Positions 34,759 through 43,904 of a stretch of 64,000 nucleotides of DNA are shown here, in pieces. Below the pieces are notes generated by a model. The model searched no databases. It saw only the letters and a program-made list of their open reading frames with translations, and was not told the DNA's origin. Source of the DNA: G963665595 sp963665595 (lineage in GTDB: Bacteria; Actinomycetota; Coriobacteriia; Coriobacteriales; CADBOM01); the NCBI GenBank assembly GCA_963665595.2, contig CAXXJK010000005.1:62001-126000 (forward strand), read 5' to 3'. How positions within the stretch are numbered: the stretch's first letter is position 1; each line of letters starts with the position of its first letter. Made by a program: the position numbers and the translations under genes.

Positions 34759-36204
34759 TTACTGTTCCAACATATCGAGATGACGGATGAATTCGGTGTA
34801 GAATCCTACGCCGCGCAAATAGCTATCGACACCAAGATTTTCATCCTGTCCGTGAATCGAAGCACGCTGATCGCCTGTAAAGAGAAATCCTGCAAAACGG
34901 TAGGTATGAGGGCATATCTGATGAAAATGTCGTGCGTCGCTGCAGCTGGTCTGTATATAAGGAGCAATGCCTGCATCGGGGTAGACGCTGTGTATGATTT
35001 TACGCAGATAATCAAATGGTTCGTCATCAAATGGTGCAGAGGGAGAAGGGTTTACATCGTTTGCAATGCGGAAGTTGGTGCTGTCATCAAAATGTGTTTT
35101 GAGCCTGTTCATGGCGATGTCAACAGATTCTGACGGGTCGACGCGAACATTGACGGTAGCCTTTGCCTGCCGAGGTATAACATTTGCCGCTTGGCTCCCC
35201 TCAAGTTGAGTAATAGCATAGGTGGTACGCAACATCGCTGCGGTTTCGTGATTACCCTTCATGATCTTTATTACGAGGGGCTTGAACAACCATAAGTTTC
35301 CAAAGACAAGGCGAAGCGCGAAACTTCCGTAAGATGCCAGTTCTTTCAGCATGGTTTCTACGGGTACCGGAAGTTTTGCGGCGGGCGGGTTTTTCTGGAG
35401 CGCATCAAGGCCCGAAACCAGCGTACTGGTGGCATCTTCCGGCGAAGGTGTTGCGGCATGACCTCCAGGAGAATTAGTTGTTATCAGCGCATCGAGAACG
35501 CCTTTTTCAGATATTCCTATAACGGCAAATTCACGACTGATACCGAGAGGGGCGTTGTCGATGATCGCTCCTCCCTCATCAAGTACCAAAGCGGGTACAA
35601 TACCTTGTCCTTTGAGCAGCTCTGCCATGCGCAAGGCTGTTTCGCCTCGATCTTCTTCGCAGTTTGAAGAGCACAAATACACATCTCGAGGGGGAATATA
35701 CCCTTGTGCGAGAAGGCTGTCAGTTGCTTCAAATAATGCCGCAAGAATACACTTGGTATCCACTGCTCCACGAGCCCAGATCTTTCCGTCATCTATCTCT
35801 GCGGCAAAGGGATCATGCGTCCACCCTTCAGGGTTAGCTTCAACTACATCGTGATGAGCCATCAGGATGACCGGAGCGAGCTGAGGGTTGCTACCGTTCC
35901 ATCTGAGCATGATGCCGTAATCGTGCACCATCGTGAGTTCAAGGTGAGAAAAGACATCGGGATACAGTTGTTTGAGCTTAGGAACAAACTCGTCAAATGA
36001 CGTATGATCGGCATTCGGATTTCCTGCATCCCAGATCGTTTTGCTTCGAAGTATCTCTTGGAAGCGCTCGACGGAGCGCTCGTCTCCCTTGGCCTGAGAT
36101 GGTTCAAGAGGTTCAGATATCAAAGTAGGCTTCAGGCGCCACGCGCGTATAAGGAGAATCAAGACGAAGATAAGTATAAGAAGAACGACGATAACTATGG
36201 CCAT
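34759..36204 (-). CDS. M20 family metallopeptidase with N-terminal membrane anchor
   Basis: This 481-residue protein starts with a membrane helix (IVIVVLLILIFVLILLI), so the enzyme is tethered, and continues as an M20 peptidase of the carboxypeptidase PM20/CPS1 type. The metal-site motifs are present: VILMAHHDVV, WARGAVDTKC, SSNCEEDRGE, DEGGAI and the late HGQDENLGVDSYL. The dimerisation domain lies in between (residues about 240-370). It hydrolyses peptide or N-acyl-amino-acid bonds. AAAGGAT stands nine bases before ATG 36204. It precedes the OFA carrier in one direction. Confidence 0.9.
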   Translation of the reverse strand: MAIVIVVLLILIFVLILLIRAWRLKPTLISEPLEPSQAKGDERSVERFQEILRSKTIWDAGNPNADHTSFDEFVPKLKQLYPDVFSHLELTMVHDYGIMLRWNGSNPQLAPVILMAHHDVVEANPEGWTHDPFAAEIDDGKIWARGAVDTKCILAALFEATDSLLAQGYIPPRDVYLCSSNCEEDRGETALRMAELLKGQGIVPALVLDEGGAIIDNAPLGISREFAVIGISEKGVLDALITTNSPGGHAATPSPEDATSTLVSGLDALQKNPPAAKLPVPVETMLKELASYGSFALRLVFGNLWLFKPLVIKIMKGNHETAAMLRTTYAITQLEGSQAANVIPRQAKATVNVRVDPSESVDIAMNRLKTHFDDSTNFRIANDVNPSPSAPFDDEPFDYLRKIIHSVYPDAGIAPYIQTSCSDARHFHQICPHTYRFAGFLFTGDQRASIHGQDENLGVDSYLRGVGFYTEFIRHLDMLEQ

Positions 36205-36470
36205 GCTCGGTTATCCTTTACAATCTCGTTAAGAAGATGAGAAGCTTTCAGCGGTGCAAACCAATTGTAACGCTTAAATCGAGACTAGTAAGATAATCTT
36301 GCATAATCTGTTATGCCGGTTTAATTAGTTTACGCGCTAGAAATATCCGTATGGGAAAATGAATGGAGTAGGCGAAAGCAGGCGGTTTTGAGATCTGCAC
36401 AACTTGAATCTCATACGTGTGCGATAGGGAGTAGCGGTGCGGATGAGACGTAGTTAAGGGGTGAAGTGAG

Positions 36471-37289
36471 ATGGCTCATATAGATATTGATAGCGAAAAA
36501 AGCACGCTTGATGAGGCGTACACGCAAGGGCTTGGCAGACTCGAGTTTTATCATCCTGCAGGGACTTTTTCTTTGACGCCTGCCAGCGAGATTCTTCTCA
36601 GGGCAATCGTTGACAATAGAGCACTTTTGCATGGAGTTGGTATAGATTGGGGAAGTGGCGTGGGATGTCAGGCTATTCTGGCGGCCAAGATCGATACAGT
36701 TGACTCGATGGTGGGCTTGGAAATCTCAGAGGATAATGTGGCCGCAGCCATCAGAAATGCAAAAGAAAATGCAGTGGATGAAATGGTCTGTTTTATATGC
36801 GCAGATTCGTACAGCCCCATCAATAGCAATGACGATCAGACGGTCCAGGCGCTTAAGGGGAAGGTCGATTTTGTCCTCTCCAATCCGCCTTCAAGTGAGG
36901 GGGATGATGGATTCGGGTATCGTAGGGCCGTCCTTCACGGGGCACGAGAGTTCCTGAAAAAGGACGGCATCGTTTTTCTGAATATATCGTTTCAATATGG
37001 GTGGGAGAGAATACGAGCTCTTTCTGAAGACATAGAGGGGTTTTGCTATAAAGGAGTCATTGCTAGTACCGATTGTGTCCCCTTCGATCTGTCGCGTCCT
37101 GATTTACTAGATTGTCTGAAGACATATGCGAAAGAGGAGTTGAACGGAGGGGCAGATTATACGTTTCTATCAAATAAAGCCGACGAAAGCAGTTTTATAA
37201 ACGCACGAACCGCGTTGGAAAACTTTGAAAGAGTCGGCACCAGCCCTCTTACCAAATGGCAAACTCACCTGTTTGAATATAAAAAGTAA
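36471..37289 (+). CDS. Class I SAM-dependent methyltransferase (small-molecule or ribosomal/RNA type)
   Basis: This 272-residue cytoplasmic enzyme has a clear Rossmann methyltransferase core: GIDWGSGVGCQAILAA (motif I), VGLEISEDNVAAAIRNAKENA, CFICADSYSPI and DFVLSNPPSSEGDDG (motif IV, the NPP type found in N-methylating RsmC/PrmC-like enzymes). A helical N-terminus of about 45 residues precedes the core. The target is unknown. The gap of 266 bp to the divergent M20 gene shows no other gene. GTGAAGTGAG precedes the start. Confidence 0.8.
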   Translation: MAHIDIDSEKSTLDEAYTQGLGRLEFYHPAGTFSLTPASEILLRAIVDNRALLHGVGIDWGSGVGCQAILAAKIDTVDSMVGLEISEDNVAAAIRNAKENAVDEMVCFICADSYSPINSNDDQTVQALKGKVDFVLSNPPSSEGDDGFGYRRAVLHGAREFLKKDGIVFLNISFQYGWERIRALSEDIEGFCYKGVIASTDCVPFDLSRPDLLDCLKTYAKEELNGGADYTFLSNKADESSFINARTALENFERVGTSPLTKWQTHLFEYKK

Positions 37290-37463
37290 TAATCTTTAAA
37301 AAAATAATAATAGTATCTAAAACGTACAAAAAATTCTTCAGTTATAATATTTTTATTATATGTATCAAACAGCGGAGAGACCGTCATCTGAGGTTTCTGA
37401 TTTCCTCAGGGACAGGGGTAGTCGTCGTTTTTTTGATAGGGGCTTAATAGAAGCGAGGTAGTT

Positions 37464-37850
37464 GTGCAACCAAATAATATATGCCAAAACTGCAATGCGG
37501 TTGGACTAGAGAAACAAGGAGACTCTCTTCTTTGCCCTTATTGTGGAACTAAGTATGATCTTCCAGAGGATGATGTGGTAGATGCTGATTCGCCGAACGT
37601 CACTATTAACATTATGGACTCAAGCTTTGATGACATCATAAATGCGAGCTTTGATGCCGGTAACTTCATGCCTGAAAAACTAAAGTGGTATGACACAAAA
37701 TGGGCTATAGTGCTGTTCTTATTTCTCTTTTGGCCTGTCGCATTGGTGCTTGCCGTGCGCAATAGAGGTTTAGGCAGAAAAGCAAAGTGGTTAGTAGCCA
37801 TTATTTGCCTGGTTTTGTTGCTTATCGGATTAGCACGAGTTTATTCGTAG
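37464..37850 (+). CDS. Small membrane protein with N-terminal zinc ribbon
   Basis: This 128-residue protein starts at GTG. Residues 7-29 form a zinc ribbon (CQNC then CPYC, two CxxC knuckles), residues 30-75 are acidic and disordered-looking, and two membrane helices follow (WAIVLFLFLFWPVALVLAV, then WLVAIICLVLLLIGLA), with a basic loop NRGLGRKAK between them. Such zinc-ribbon membrane proteins are widespread and uncharacterised. It is convergent with the helicase gene, 12 bp away. The 174 bp before it are AT-rich. Confidence 0.75.
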   Translation: MQPNNICQNCNAVGLEKQGDSLLCPYCGTKYDLPEDDVVDADSPNVTINIMDSSFDDIINASFDAGNFMPEKLKWYDTKWAIVLFLFLFWPVALVLAVRNRGLGRKAKWLVAIICLVLLLIGLARVYS

Positions 37851-37862
37851 TAAAGCGGCCGT

Positions 37863-39932
37863 TCAATTAAAAAGGGTCGAAACTTCTTGACGATAGAGAA
37901 TCGTTAGTTTATGCATGGCGCGTGTGATGGCAACATAGAGCAGATCTCTATCGTATACGGCATGTGAATATTGAGTTTTATCGGCATCCAGTATGATGAC
38001 CTCATCAAATTCAAGTCCTTTAGCCATTCGTATCGATGAAACAGATATGCCGTTTTCAAAGGAACTGCTCTCAGAAGAAATGAGTTGCACATCATGCGTA
38101 CTTGCTATGAGCCGGTAGTAACGCTTTGCTATTTCATCTGATTTATGCAGGATGCCAAGTGTCCTGTATCCTCCTTCATGAAAAGATCGTATCAATTCAT
38201 CAATGTTTTTCAGTATGCCGTTTGTATCGGTGCAGGCAATAAAACGAGGAGCCTCACCATGTCGTACGACTGATTCGAGCTCGGGAATCTGTTTGACGTG
38301 CCCTGCGAGCTGTGCGATTTCAATCGTTGAGCGATAACTGCGTACTAGTTTGACTACACGAGAGTTTGTGTAGATAGACTGCATCCGTTCAAGGCTCATA
38401 GCATTACTGGGGTCCACCATCTGGTGATAGTCGCCAAGAATTGTTTTTTCGCATTCGAATAAGTGATCCATCATGTTATGTTGAAGGGGCGTGAGGTCTT
38501 GCATCTCATCCATAACCAGATGTTTGATTTCAGAAAAGGTTTCAAATCCGTCAAAGACTCCTTTGAAGAATACAAGAGGGCAGGCATCTTCCCATTCAAC
38601 GGTTCTTTTTGAAGGCATAGATAGATAGTGCGGTATGTTGGATTCTTGAAAGAACAATTTGTAGAGAGAACATTCATCTTTCGCTTTGAGCATGCGCGAG
38701 AGTTTAGTTCGAATGTCTCGTTTCGAAGGAACTGCAGGAACTCTCATGGTGAATGTCTTTGAGCTCATGTCGGTAAAGATTTCAGAAGCGATCATCTCAA
38801 TACGCTCATTGATAGGCAAACGGTCATATCCATAAAAGCGCTTCTCTAACCAAGAGGCTTCAATACGATGTCTTCCAAAAAATAAATCTTCACCTTTGAA
38901 CAAAGAGCCTGGTGCCGTGTCGAGATAATCGAGCACCTTCTCTGCAAACTCAAACGAGCCCTTATAGTGCGCTCTTCTATGCCAGTTGCTGTCTTGATCA
39001 TCGATGTATGATCGCGGGTTTTCAATGATAAAAGACGCGCCTAGTATCTGTTCATATATGTCGCGCAGGTACAGTTCTCGAACAGGCTCTTCGCCTAGCT
39101 CCGGCAAAACTCTTGAGATGTAGTCACTAAATACTTTGTTGGGAGAGAGTATGGCTATGGAAGAGGAGTTGAGAGTTGCTCTGTGGCGATAGAGAAGATA
39201 GGCTATACGATGAAGGGCGATCGATGTTTTTCCTGATCCGGCAACACCTTGGATTATCAGAGTACCCGCCCGATCATCTCGGATGATCTTGTTTTGTTCT
39301 CTTTGAATAGACGAAATAATGGTCCTCATGCTTCGGTCAGACGTTTTGCTTAGTTCATGCTGGAGTATTTCATCACGAACGCTTGCACTGGTGTCAACGG
39401 CGTATAGCAATTGACCGTTTTCTATTTCAATCTGTCGTTTTCCCACCAGAGAGCCTGTGATGGTTCCGGCAGGTGCATCATAAGAGGCCTCTCCGATGTC
39501 AAAATCATAAAAGAGTGCCGCTACTGGCGAAAGCCAGTCAGAAATTACTGATTCGCAGTTATGAGTAAAAGAGAATCTTCCAATATAGGCAACAGTTGAT
39601 TCTGCGCTACCATACGCTGAGAATTCAACTCGTGCGAAATAAGGAGAGTCGAGCAGTTTTTCAAGACGTTGCTTGAATATCATTGCTTGCGCGCTGTTTC
39701 TATCTGCTTCTCGCAGGTAAAGTTCATTTTGATACTGTTCTGAGGGGTCGATCTCACTGCGATATCCAACCATGTAAGATTTGGTGTTCTGATAATTTTC
39801 CTCTGTTTTACCAACAAGTTCAGAAGCGTCATCGATTGCTTCTTTGATCAGGGAAAGAGTGCCCTCAAGATGATGATTCTCATCGACGGTAATACGTATG
39901 CGATCTGATTGTTCGCTTTCCGATTCTTCCAT
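37863..39932 (-). CDS. UvrD-like superfamily 1 helicase, HelD type
   Basis: This is a protein of about 689 residues. An N-terminal helical region (residues 1-120, with coiled-coil character) precedes the helicase core. Walker A is GVAGSGKTSIALHR (from residue 229), followed by SIAILSPNKVFSDYISRVLPELGE, LVMDEMQDLTPLQHNMM (motif II) and VRSYRSTIEIAQLA; the C-terminal motifs are VSSIRMAKGLEFDEVII and LLYVAITRAMHKLTI. This is the layout of HelD, which frees stalled RNA polymerase from nucleic acid in Gram-positive bacteria. AAGGAGG ten bases before ATG 39932 settles the start against the one at 39983. Confidence 0.87.
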   Translation of the reverse strand: MEESESEQSDRIRITVDENHHLEGTLSLIKEAIDDASELVGKTEENYQNTKSYMVGYRSEIDPSEQYQNELYLREADRNSAQAMIFKQRLEKLLDSPYFARVEFSAYGSAESTVAYIGRFSFTHNCESVISDWLSPVAALFYDFDIGEASYDAPAGTITGSLVGKRQIEIENGQLLYAVDTSASVRDEILQHELSKTSDRSMRTIISSIQREQNKIIRDDRAGTLIIQGVAGSGKTSIALHRIAYLLYRHRATLNSSSIAILSPNKVFSDYISRVLPELGEEPVRELYLRDIYEQILGASFIIENPRSYIDDQDSNWHRRAHYKGSFEFAEKVLDYLDTAPGSLFKGEDLFFGRHRIEASWLEKRFYGYDRLPINERIEMIASEIFTDMSSKTFTMRVPAVPSKRDIRTKLSRMLKAKDECSLYKLFFQESNIPHYLSMPSKRTVEWEDACPLVFFKGVFDGFETFSEIKHLVMDEMQDLTPLQHNMMDHLFECEKTILGDYHQMVDPSNAMSLERMQSIYTNSRVVKLVRSYRSTIEIAQLAGHVKQIPELESVVRHGEAPRFIACTDTNGILKNIDELIRSFHEGGYRTLGILHKSDEIAKRYYRLIASTHDVQLISSESSSFENGISVSSIRMAKGLEFDEVIILDADKTQYSHAVYDRDLLYVAITRAMHKLTILYRQEVSTLFN

Positions 39933-39963
39933 ACAGGGGATACCTCCTTGCGTGAGTGAGCGG

Positions 39964-40197
39964 ATGGTTGAAACCAAGAGCATCGATTATTTTGATTTGG
40001 ACAAATATGAAATGAGAAGAACCACTGATTATCCCTGTAAGATGCATTCGATGCAACAGTTTATAGGAAGTAGTTTCACGAATCTCGACATATGTTGCGC
40101 AAGCTTGATTGCACTCTTGATAAGCAAAGCAGATATTTTAGACATGTCGAGTGTATCAAGTGATCTAACAATGGAAAGCGCACTATCAAGATTTTGA
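39964..40197 (+). CDS. Possible small protein, doubtful
   Basis: This is a frame of 77 codons in the gap between the divergent helicase start and the end of the PstS-like gene, which it overlaps by 12 bases. It begins MVETKSIDYFDLDKYEMRR and is rich in Ser, Met and Leu. Amino-acid use looks protein-like, but there is no strong RBS (only GAGTGAGC) and I recognise no family. The frame also stays open upstream into the antisense of the helicase gene, which lowers the evidence. Confidence 0.25.
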   Translation: MVETKSIDYFDLDKYEMRRTTDYPCKMHSMQQFIGSSFTNLDICCASLIALLISKADILDMSSVSSDLTMESALSRF

Positions 40198-41580
40198 TGA
40201 GAGGCCCGCGTAGCCGCTTTTGCGCACTAGCTCTTGGCCTTGAGCTCCTTGTATCCAATCGAGCAATTCTTTTACGAGAGGATTGCTCTCACCTGTTCGT
40301 GTGGTGGCCACGATATCACCGGTCAGAGGATAGGTCCCGTTTTCTATGTTATCCAGTGTTGGTTCCACTCCGTCGATGGCGAGTAGCTTCACATTGTAAT
40401 TACCCACGAGATCAGTAACATAGTAACGGAACGAATAGCCGATCGATCCTTTTCCGTTCTGATAGTTGGCAACGCCACCCACCAGACCACTCATAGTTTC
40501 CACCTTGCGATATTCAGGTGCGTCTGCGAAAAGCGCATTGCCCATAAAACGTTCCATCTGGGATTGGCTGCCTGATCCATTGGCACGTTGGAATGCAATG
40601 ATCTGTTCATCTGGCCCGCCCACTTCTTTCCAGTTGGTTATCTTACTGGAATAGATATCACGTACCTGATCTGATGTAAGACCGTCTATTGGGTTTGATG
40701 AGTTCACGATGAAGACGAAAGCTTCCTGGCCTATTGGAGTATAGGTAAACGATAAACCTTCTTTATTGGCATCCTCTACCTGAGAAGTGCTGGGCTTGGT
40801 GCCCAGGAATATGTCGGTATAACCGCGTACAAGAGCATAGAAGCCACCTGATGAGTTGTTGTACTGTATATCCCAATCGGTACGCGGCCTATCGGTGATG
40901 TTACCATTTTCATCGTAAGGATCGTTATAGCTCATCCACGGTACGAACGTAGTGCCATCGGAGGCATGCCCCAGATGGGTGATGTTAGACGCTATCGATG
41001 CGTTCTCGGGATATACTGCCGTAACTATAGCTGATTCCAACGGGAACAAAGCACTTGCAGAATCGATATTTGGTATGCAGTTGGCTTCTTTGAAGCTTAA
41101 GGTGCTCGGTTCAAAGAGACGCGCTATGTTGGTTGATGTGAACGGCTGATACCGTTCCATCTGTATATTCTGATTCAAGTTATCGGGTACACGAGTAGCT
41201 TCATCGCGATTGATAACGCTTTGGGAAGTGATTGCATAATCTAGCGAAAGCGTACCGATGCATAGGATAAGTAACGCAAGTGCTACGATTGCTGCACGGC
41301 GTTTGTACGATACCGTCCAGATGAATATGATAAGCACGATGAGAGCCACAGCAACAATGAACACGGCTGCAGTTCCAAAGAAAGCGAAATCGTAAGTGGT
41401 GAACATAAAAAAGGCGTATAGAGCAGCTGGGGGAAGCGAAAGTATCAAAAGCACCGTAATTGTCCAACGAAGAGAAATTAAATGCATCCTCTTGGGCTGT
41501 ACTTCCTGCTCTTTGGAGGGTGCTAATGTCTGGTGCTCTGAGCCAGTGGGCTCGGTGTGCTCCTCCTCTTCGCTTATCAT
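40186..41580 (-). CDS. PstS-like phosphate-binding protein with N-terminal membrane tether
   Basis: This 464-residue protein has residues 1-35 polar and acidic, then about three membrane helices (WTITVLLILSLPPAALYAFF, FFGTAAVFIVAVALIVLIIF, AAIVALALLILCIGTLSL). After about residue 140 comes a PstS-type binding domain: YNNSSGGFYALVRGYTDIFLG, FVFIVNSSNPIDGLTSDQVRDIYS, ITNWKEVGGPDEQIIAFQRANGSGSQSQM. A phosphate-type ligand is likely. The usual PstS has a signal peptide or lipobox; here a membrane module replaces it, and no PstCAB genes are adjacent. GGGAGG precedes ATG 41580. It may act as a surface phosphate sensor rather than an importer subunit. Confidence 0.8.
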   Translation of the reverse strand: MISEEEEHTEPTGSEHQTLAPSKEQEVQPKRMHLISLRWTITVLLILSLPPAALYAFFMFTTYDFAFFGTAAVFIVAVALIVLIIFIWTVSYKRRAAIVALALLILCIGTLSLDYAITSQSVINRDEATRVPDNLNQNIQMERYQPFTSTNIARLFEPSTLSFKEANCIPNIDSASALFPLESAIVTAVYPENASIASNITHLGHASDGTTFVPWMSYNDPYDENGNITDRPRTDWDIQYNNSSGGFYALVRGYTDIFLGTKPSTSQVEDANKEGLSFTYTPIGQEAFVFIVNSSNPIDGLTSDQVRDIYSSKITNWKEVGGPDEQIIAFQRANGSGSQSQMERFMGNALFADAPEYRKVETMSGLVGGVANYQNGKGSIGYSFRYYVTDLVGNYNVKLLAIDGVEPTLDNIENGTYPLTGDIVATTRTGESNPLVKELLDWIQGAQGQELVRKSGYAGLSSKS

Positions 41581-41774
41581 GATTTACCTCCCATAATATC
41601 TGAGTGTGCATTATACTACATTGAATATAATAAAAGGCTGTGGAAGATTTTCGAAACGTCTATAGCCGAGGGGGGCGCTGGATGTGGGATATATTTGCGA
41701 GGTGCAATATCACTGTAGGGGAGACGAGCGTTTTCACGCCAAGTACACCGGCTTTTGTTGGGAGCGTGGTTTAA

Positions 41775-42221
41775 ATGTCTTACAGCTCTCTTGATAAGAA
41801 GCGTATTGGCTTTGCAAAGCTCTTGCTTGTTCTGGGCATATTGGGGGCCGCTACTGCCCTGATCGCCACAATAGATCTGTTCTGCAGAGCGGCGTATCTA
41901 TCTCAATCTCCCTTCAATCATTATCAGGGATTCGGATATCAACAGTATTTTATTGTCAATCAAGCAACTCTTGCACCTTTCATTTTATCGGGTATAGCGT
42001 TCTTAAAGGATTGGAACCGAAAATCTGTCGTTATTGCCGTTTCTTTTTGTTTGGGTATCATCCCCTTTATTTTATTCTTCACTTGTTTGGTGGGTATTCG
42101 AAATTTTTTGGAGACTTCCCCTCTTAATTATGGCAGTGTCTTCCTTCTAATTTTTGTTACCATTGTTTCCTTCATTTTCATCTATATTTTGAATAGGCAA
42201 CGATCAAAAGATAGTAACTGA
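41775..42221 (+). CDS. Small membrane protein, four predicted helices, unknown function
   Basis: This 148-residue protein is almost entirely hydrophobic, with helices at about 13-35 (LLLVLGILGAATALIATIDLF spans it), 60-80, 85-110 and 120-142, and short charged ends (KKRIG at the start, NRQRSKDSN at the end). I recognise no family. It is divergent from the PstS-like gene across a gap of 194 bp, and a DUF4143 ATPase with different base composition follows it. GGGAGCG precedes the ATG. Confidence 0.65.
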   Translation: MSYSSLDKKRIGFAKLLLVLGILGAATALIATIDLFCRAAYLSQSPFNHYQGFGYQQYFIVNQATLAPFILSGIAFLKDWNRKSVVIAVSFCLGIIPFILFFTCLVGIRNFLETSPLNYGSVFLLIFVTIVSFIFIYILNRQRSKDSN

Positions 42222-42348
42222 ATATCAGGAGATCGGTTTCTTTATGAGTCTTAGATGTGGTGCTGGCGAAGCTTCATGGTCGACACCATGTATTCGTCAT
42301 CGGCGTTCTGGCTTGTTTGTTTGCTGAATGTACGACTTCAGGGAAAAA

Positions 42349-42410
42349 TAAAAAATCGGCATATATGCCATTTTTTTCGCAAAATAAACGGCGTTTGCGC
42401 CATTATTTTA
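42349..42410. promoter_or_regulatory. Two adjacent palindromes upstream of the DUF4143 ATPase
   Basis: GGCATATATGCC (42358-42369) is flanked by A-run and T-run, and GGCG-TTTG-CGCC (42390-42401) is flanked by AAAATAAAC and ATTATTTT. Both have the form AAAA..GGC..GCC..TTTT and are 32 bp apart, three helical turns, which suggests a paired operator. The first could also act as a terminator. They lie 40-100 bp before the ATPase start. Confidence 0.5.
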
Positions 42411-42448
42411 AAATGTGATGTATAGTGTTCAGGGCGAAGGGAGTTGCC

Positions 42449-43753
42449 GTGCGCAGAAGAATAGAAACGAAACTTCACGATTGGAAGAGCAAGAAGGAAA
42501 AGAAGCCGCTTGTTCTTTTCGGCGCGCGACAAACGGGCAAGACGACGAGCTTGTTGAAGTTTGCCAACGAATTCTATAAAACCGTCGTGTATGTAGACTT
42601 CTGCAAGCAGCCCAACATGAAGGCCGCGTTTTCGGGCAGCCTTGAGCCCTCGAAAGTGTTGTCGAATATCGAGGCCTTGCTTCGAACGAGAATCGACCCG
42701 AAAGACTCTATTCTGATTCTTGACGGGATTCAGGATTGCGAAGAGGCTCTAACCTCTATCAAATTCTTCTGCACAGACATGCCGCAACTCGACGTCGCCG
42801 CGGCGGGAAGCTTGCTTGGAGTCCACGTTGCCCGAGAAGGGTCTTATCCGGTCGGTTACGTCGATATCGAGACGATGCACCCCATGGACTTCGAGGAGTT
42901 TTGCTGGGCCTTGGGTGAGGACCAGGCGTTCGATCTCGTTCGCTCCTGCATGGCGGATGTCTCGGAATGCGTCTTGCACGAAGACCTTGTCGGTCTCTAT
43001 CGAGAATACCTGCTGGTAGGAGGTATGCCTGAAGCCGTTACTTTGTATGCTCAGAGGTCCTCGCTTGATGCCGTGCGGAAGGCTCAGCGCGACATCCGGA
43101 CCGCCTATGTCGCAGACATGGCGAAATATGCCACGAGCACCGATTCTGCAAAGATCATCGCCAGCTGGGAGAGCTTGCCCACGCAATTGGCGAAAGAGAG
43201 CGGCTCGACGAAATTCGTTTGGAAGGCGGTCTCGAGTGGGGCAAAGGCAGATCGGTATGCAACTGCGGTCGACTGGCTTGTCGCCTCGGGAATCGTGAAC
43301 AGGTGCACGCAAATCACTGACGGTGTGGCGCCCCTCAAGTCCTTTGAAAACGTAAAGTCCTTTAAACTGTATATGGGAGACACAGGGCTACTCTCCTGCG
43401 CCTATGATGCCACTCTGCAAGATTTCGAGGGCAAAGACCATCGTTCCGCACGCTTTAGAGGCGGGATTGCGGAAAACTACGTGATGCAGCAACTGAATGC
43501 GCATGACGTGCAGCCCTATTATTGGGGCATGCAAAGCACGCAGGAGGTCGAGTTCGTTCTCAAGCTGAAAGAGGGCGTGGTCCCCATAGAGGTAAAGTCG
43601 AGCCAGCGCGTCAGGTCGACGAGTGCAAAGGCCTTTGCAGAGAAGTATGGGTGTCCTTATATCCTTCGCGTCACCGGGAAGAACTTCGGCAAGGCTGAAG
43701 GCGTGATCAATATTCCTCTTTATGCGGCCGGCCTCATTCCCGAGCTGCTATAG
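42449..43753 (+). CDS. AAA ATPase with C-terminal DUF4143 domain
   Basis: This is a protein of about 434 residues. The N-terminal AAA_14 domain has Walker A GARQTGKTTSLLKFA and Walker B DSILILDGIQDCEEAL, with the family's AAGSLLGV and PMDFEEFCWA. The C-terminal DUF4143 domain ends in the nuclease-like EVEFVLKLKEGVVPIEVKSS, where Glu, Asp/Glu and ExK residues recall restriction-like folds. The family is common in anaerobes and its role is not established; mobile-element or defence functions are suspected. Codons are richer in G and C than in the neighbouring genes, which suggests acquisition. GTG 42449 has AAGGGAG five bases before it; GTG 42425 is the alternative. Confidence 0.9.
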   Translation: MRRRIETKLHDWKSKKEKKPLVLFGARQTGKTTSLLKFANEFYKTVVYVDFCKQPNMKAAFSGSLEPSKVLSNIEALLRTRIDPKDSILILDGIQDCEEALTSIKFFCTDMPQLDVAAAGSLLGVHVAREGSYPVGYVDIETMHPMDFEEFCWALGEDQAFDLVRSCMADVSECVLHEDLVGLYREYLLVGGMPEAVTLYAQRSSLDAVRKAQRDIRTAYVADMAKYATSTDSAKIIASWESLPTQLAKESGSTKFVWKAVSSGAKADRYATAVDWLVASGIVNRCTQITDGVAPLKSFENVKSFKLYMGDTGLLSCAYDATLQDFEGKDHRSARFRGGIAENYVMQQLNAHDVQPYYWGMQSTQEVEFVLKLKEGVVPIEVKSSQRVRSTSAKAFAEKYGCPYILRVTGKNFGKAEGVINIPLYAAGLIPELL

Positions 43754-43904
43754 AAATGGTTCAATCGAGGGTGGTGTCGAAAACCTGCACTAAATGATGA
43801 ATATCTATCTTCACAAGTTGTGATGAGTTACCGCGAACGATATCTCCTACTGTTTCTTTTGTCTTTTCCTAGATTGAAAATTCAGTCTAGAAATTTGCTA
43901 GCGC

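Noticed and set aside
43869..43890. Terminator after the first FecB-like lipoprotein gene
   Set aside because: CTAGATTGAA and TTCAGTCTAG pair with one wobble, but no T-run follows on the relevant strand, so I do not call it.
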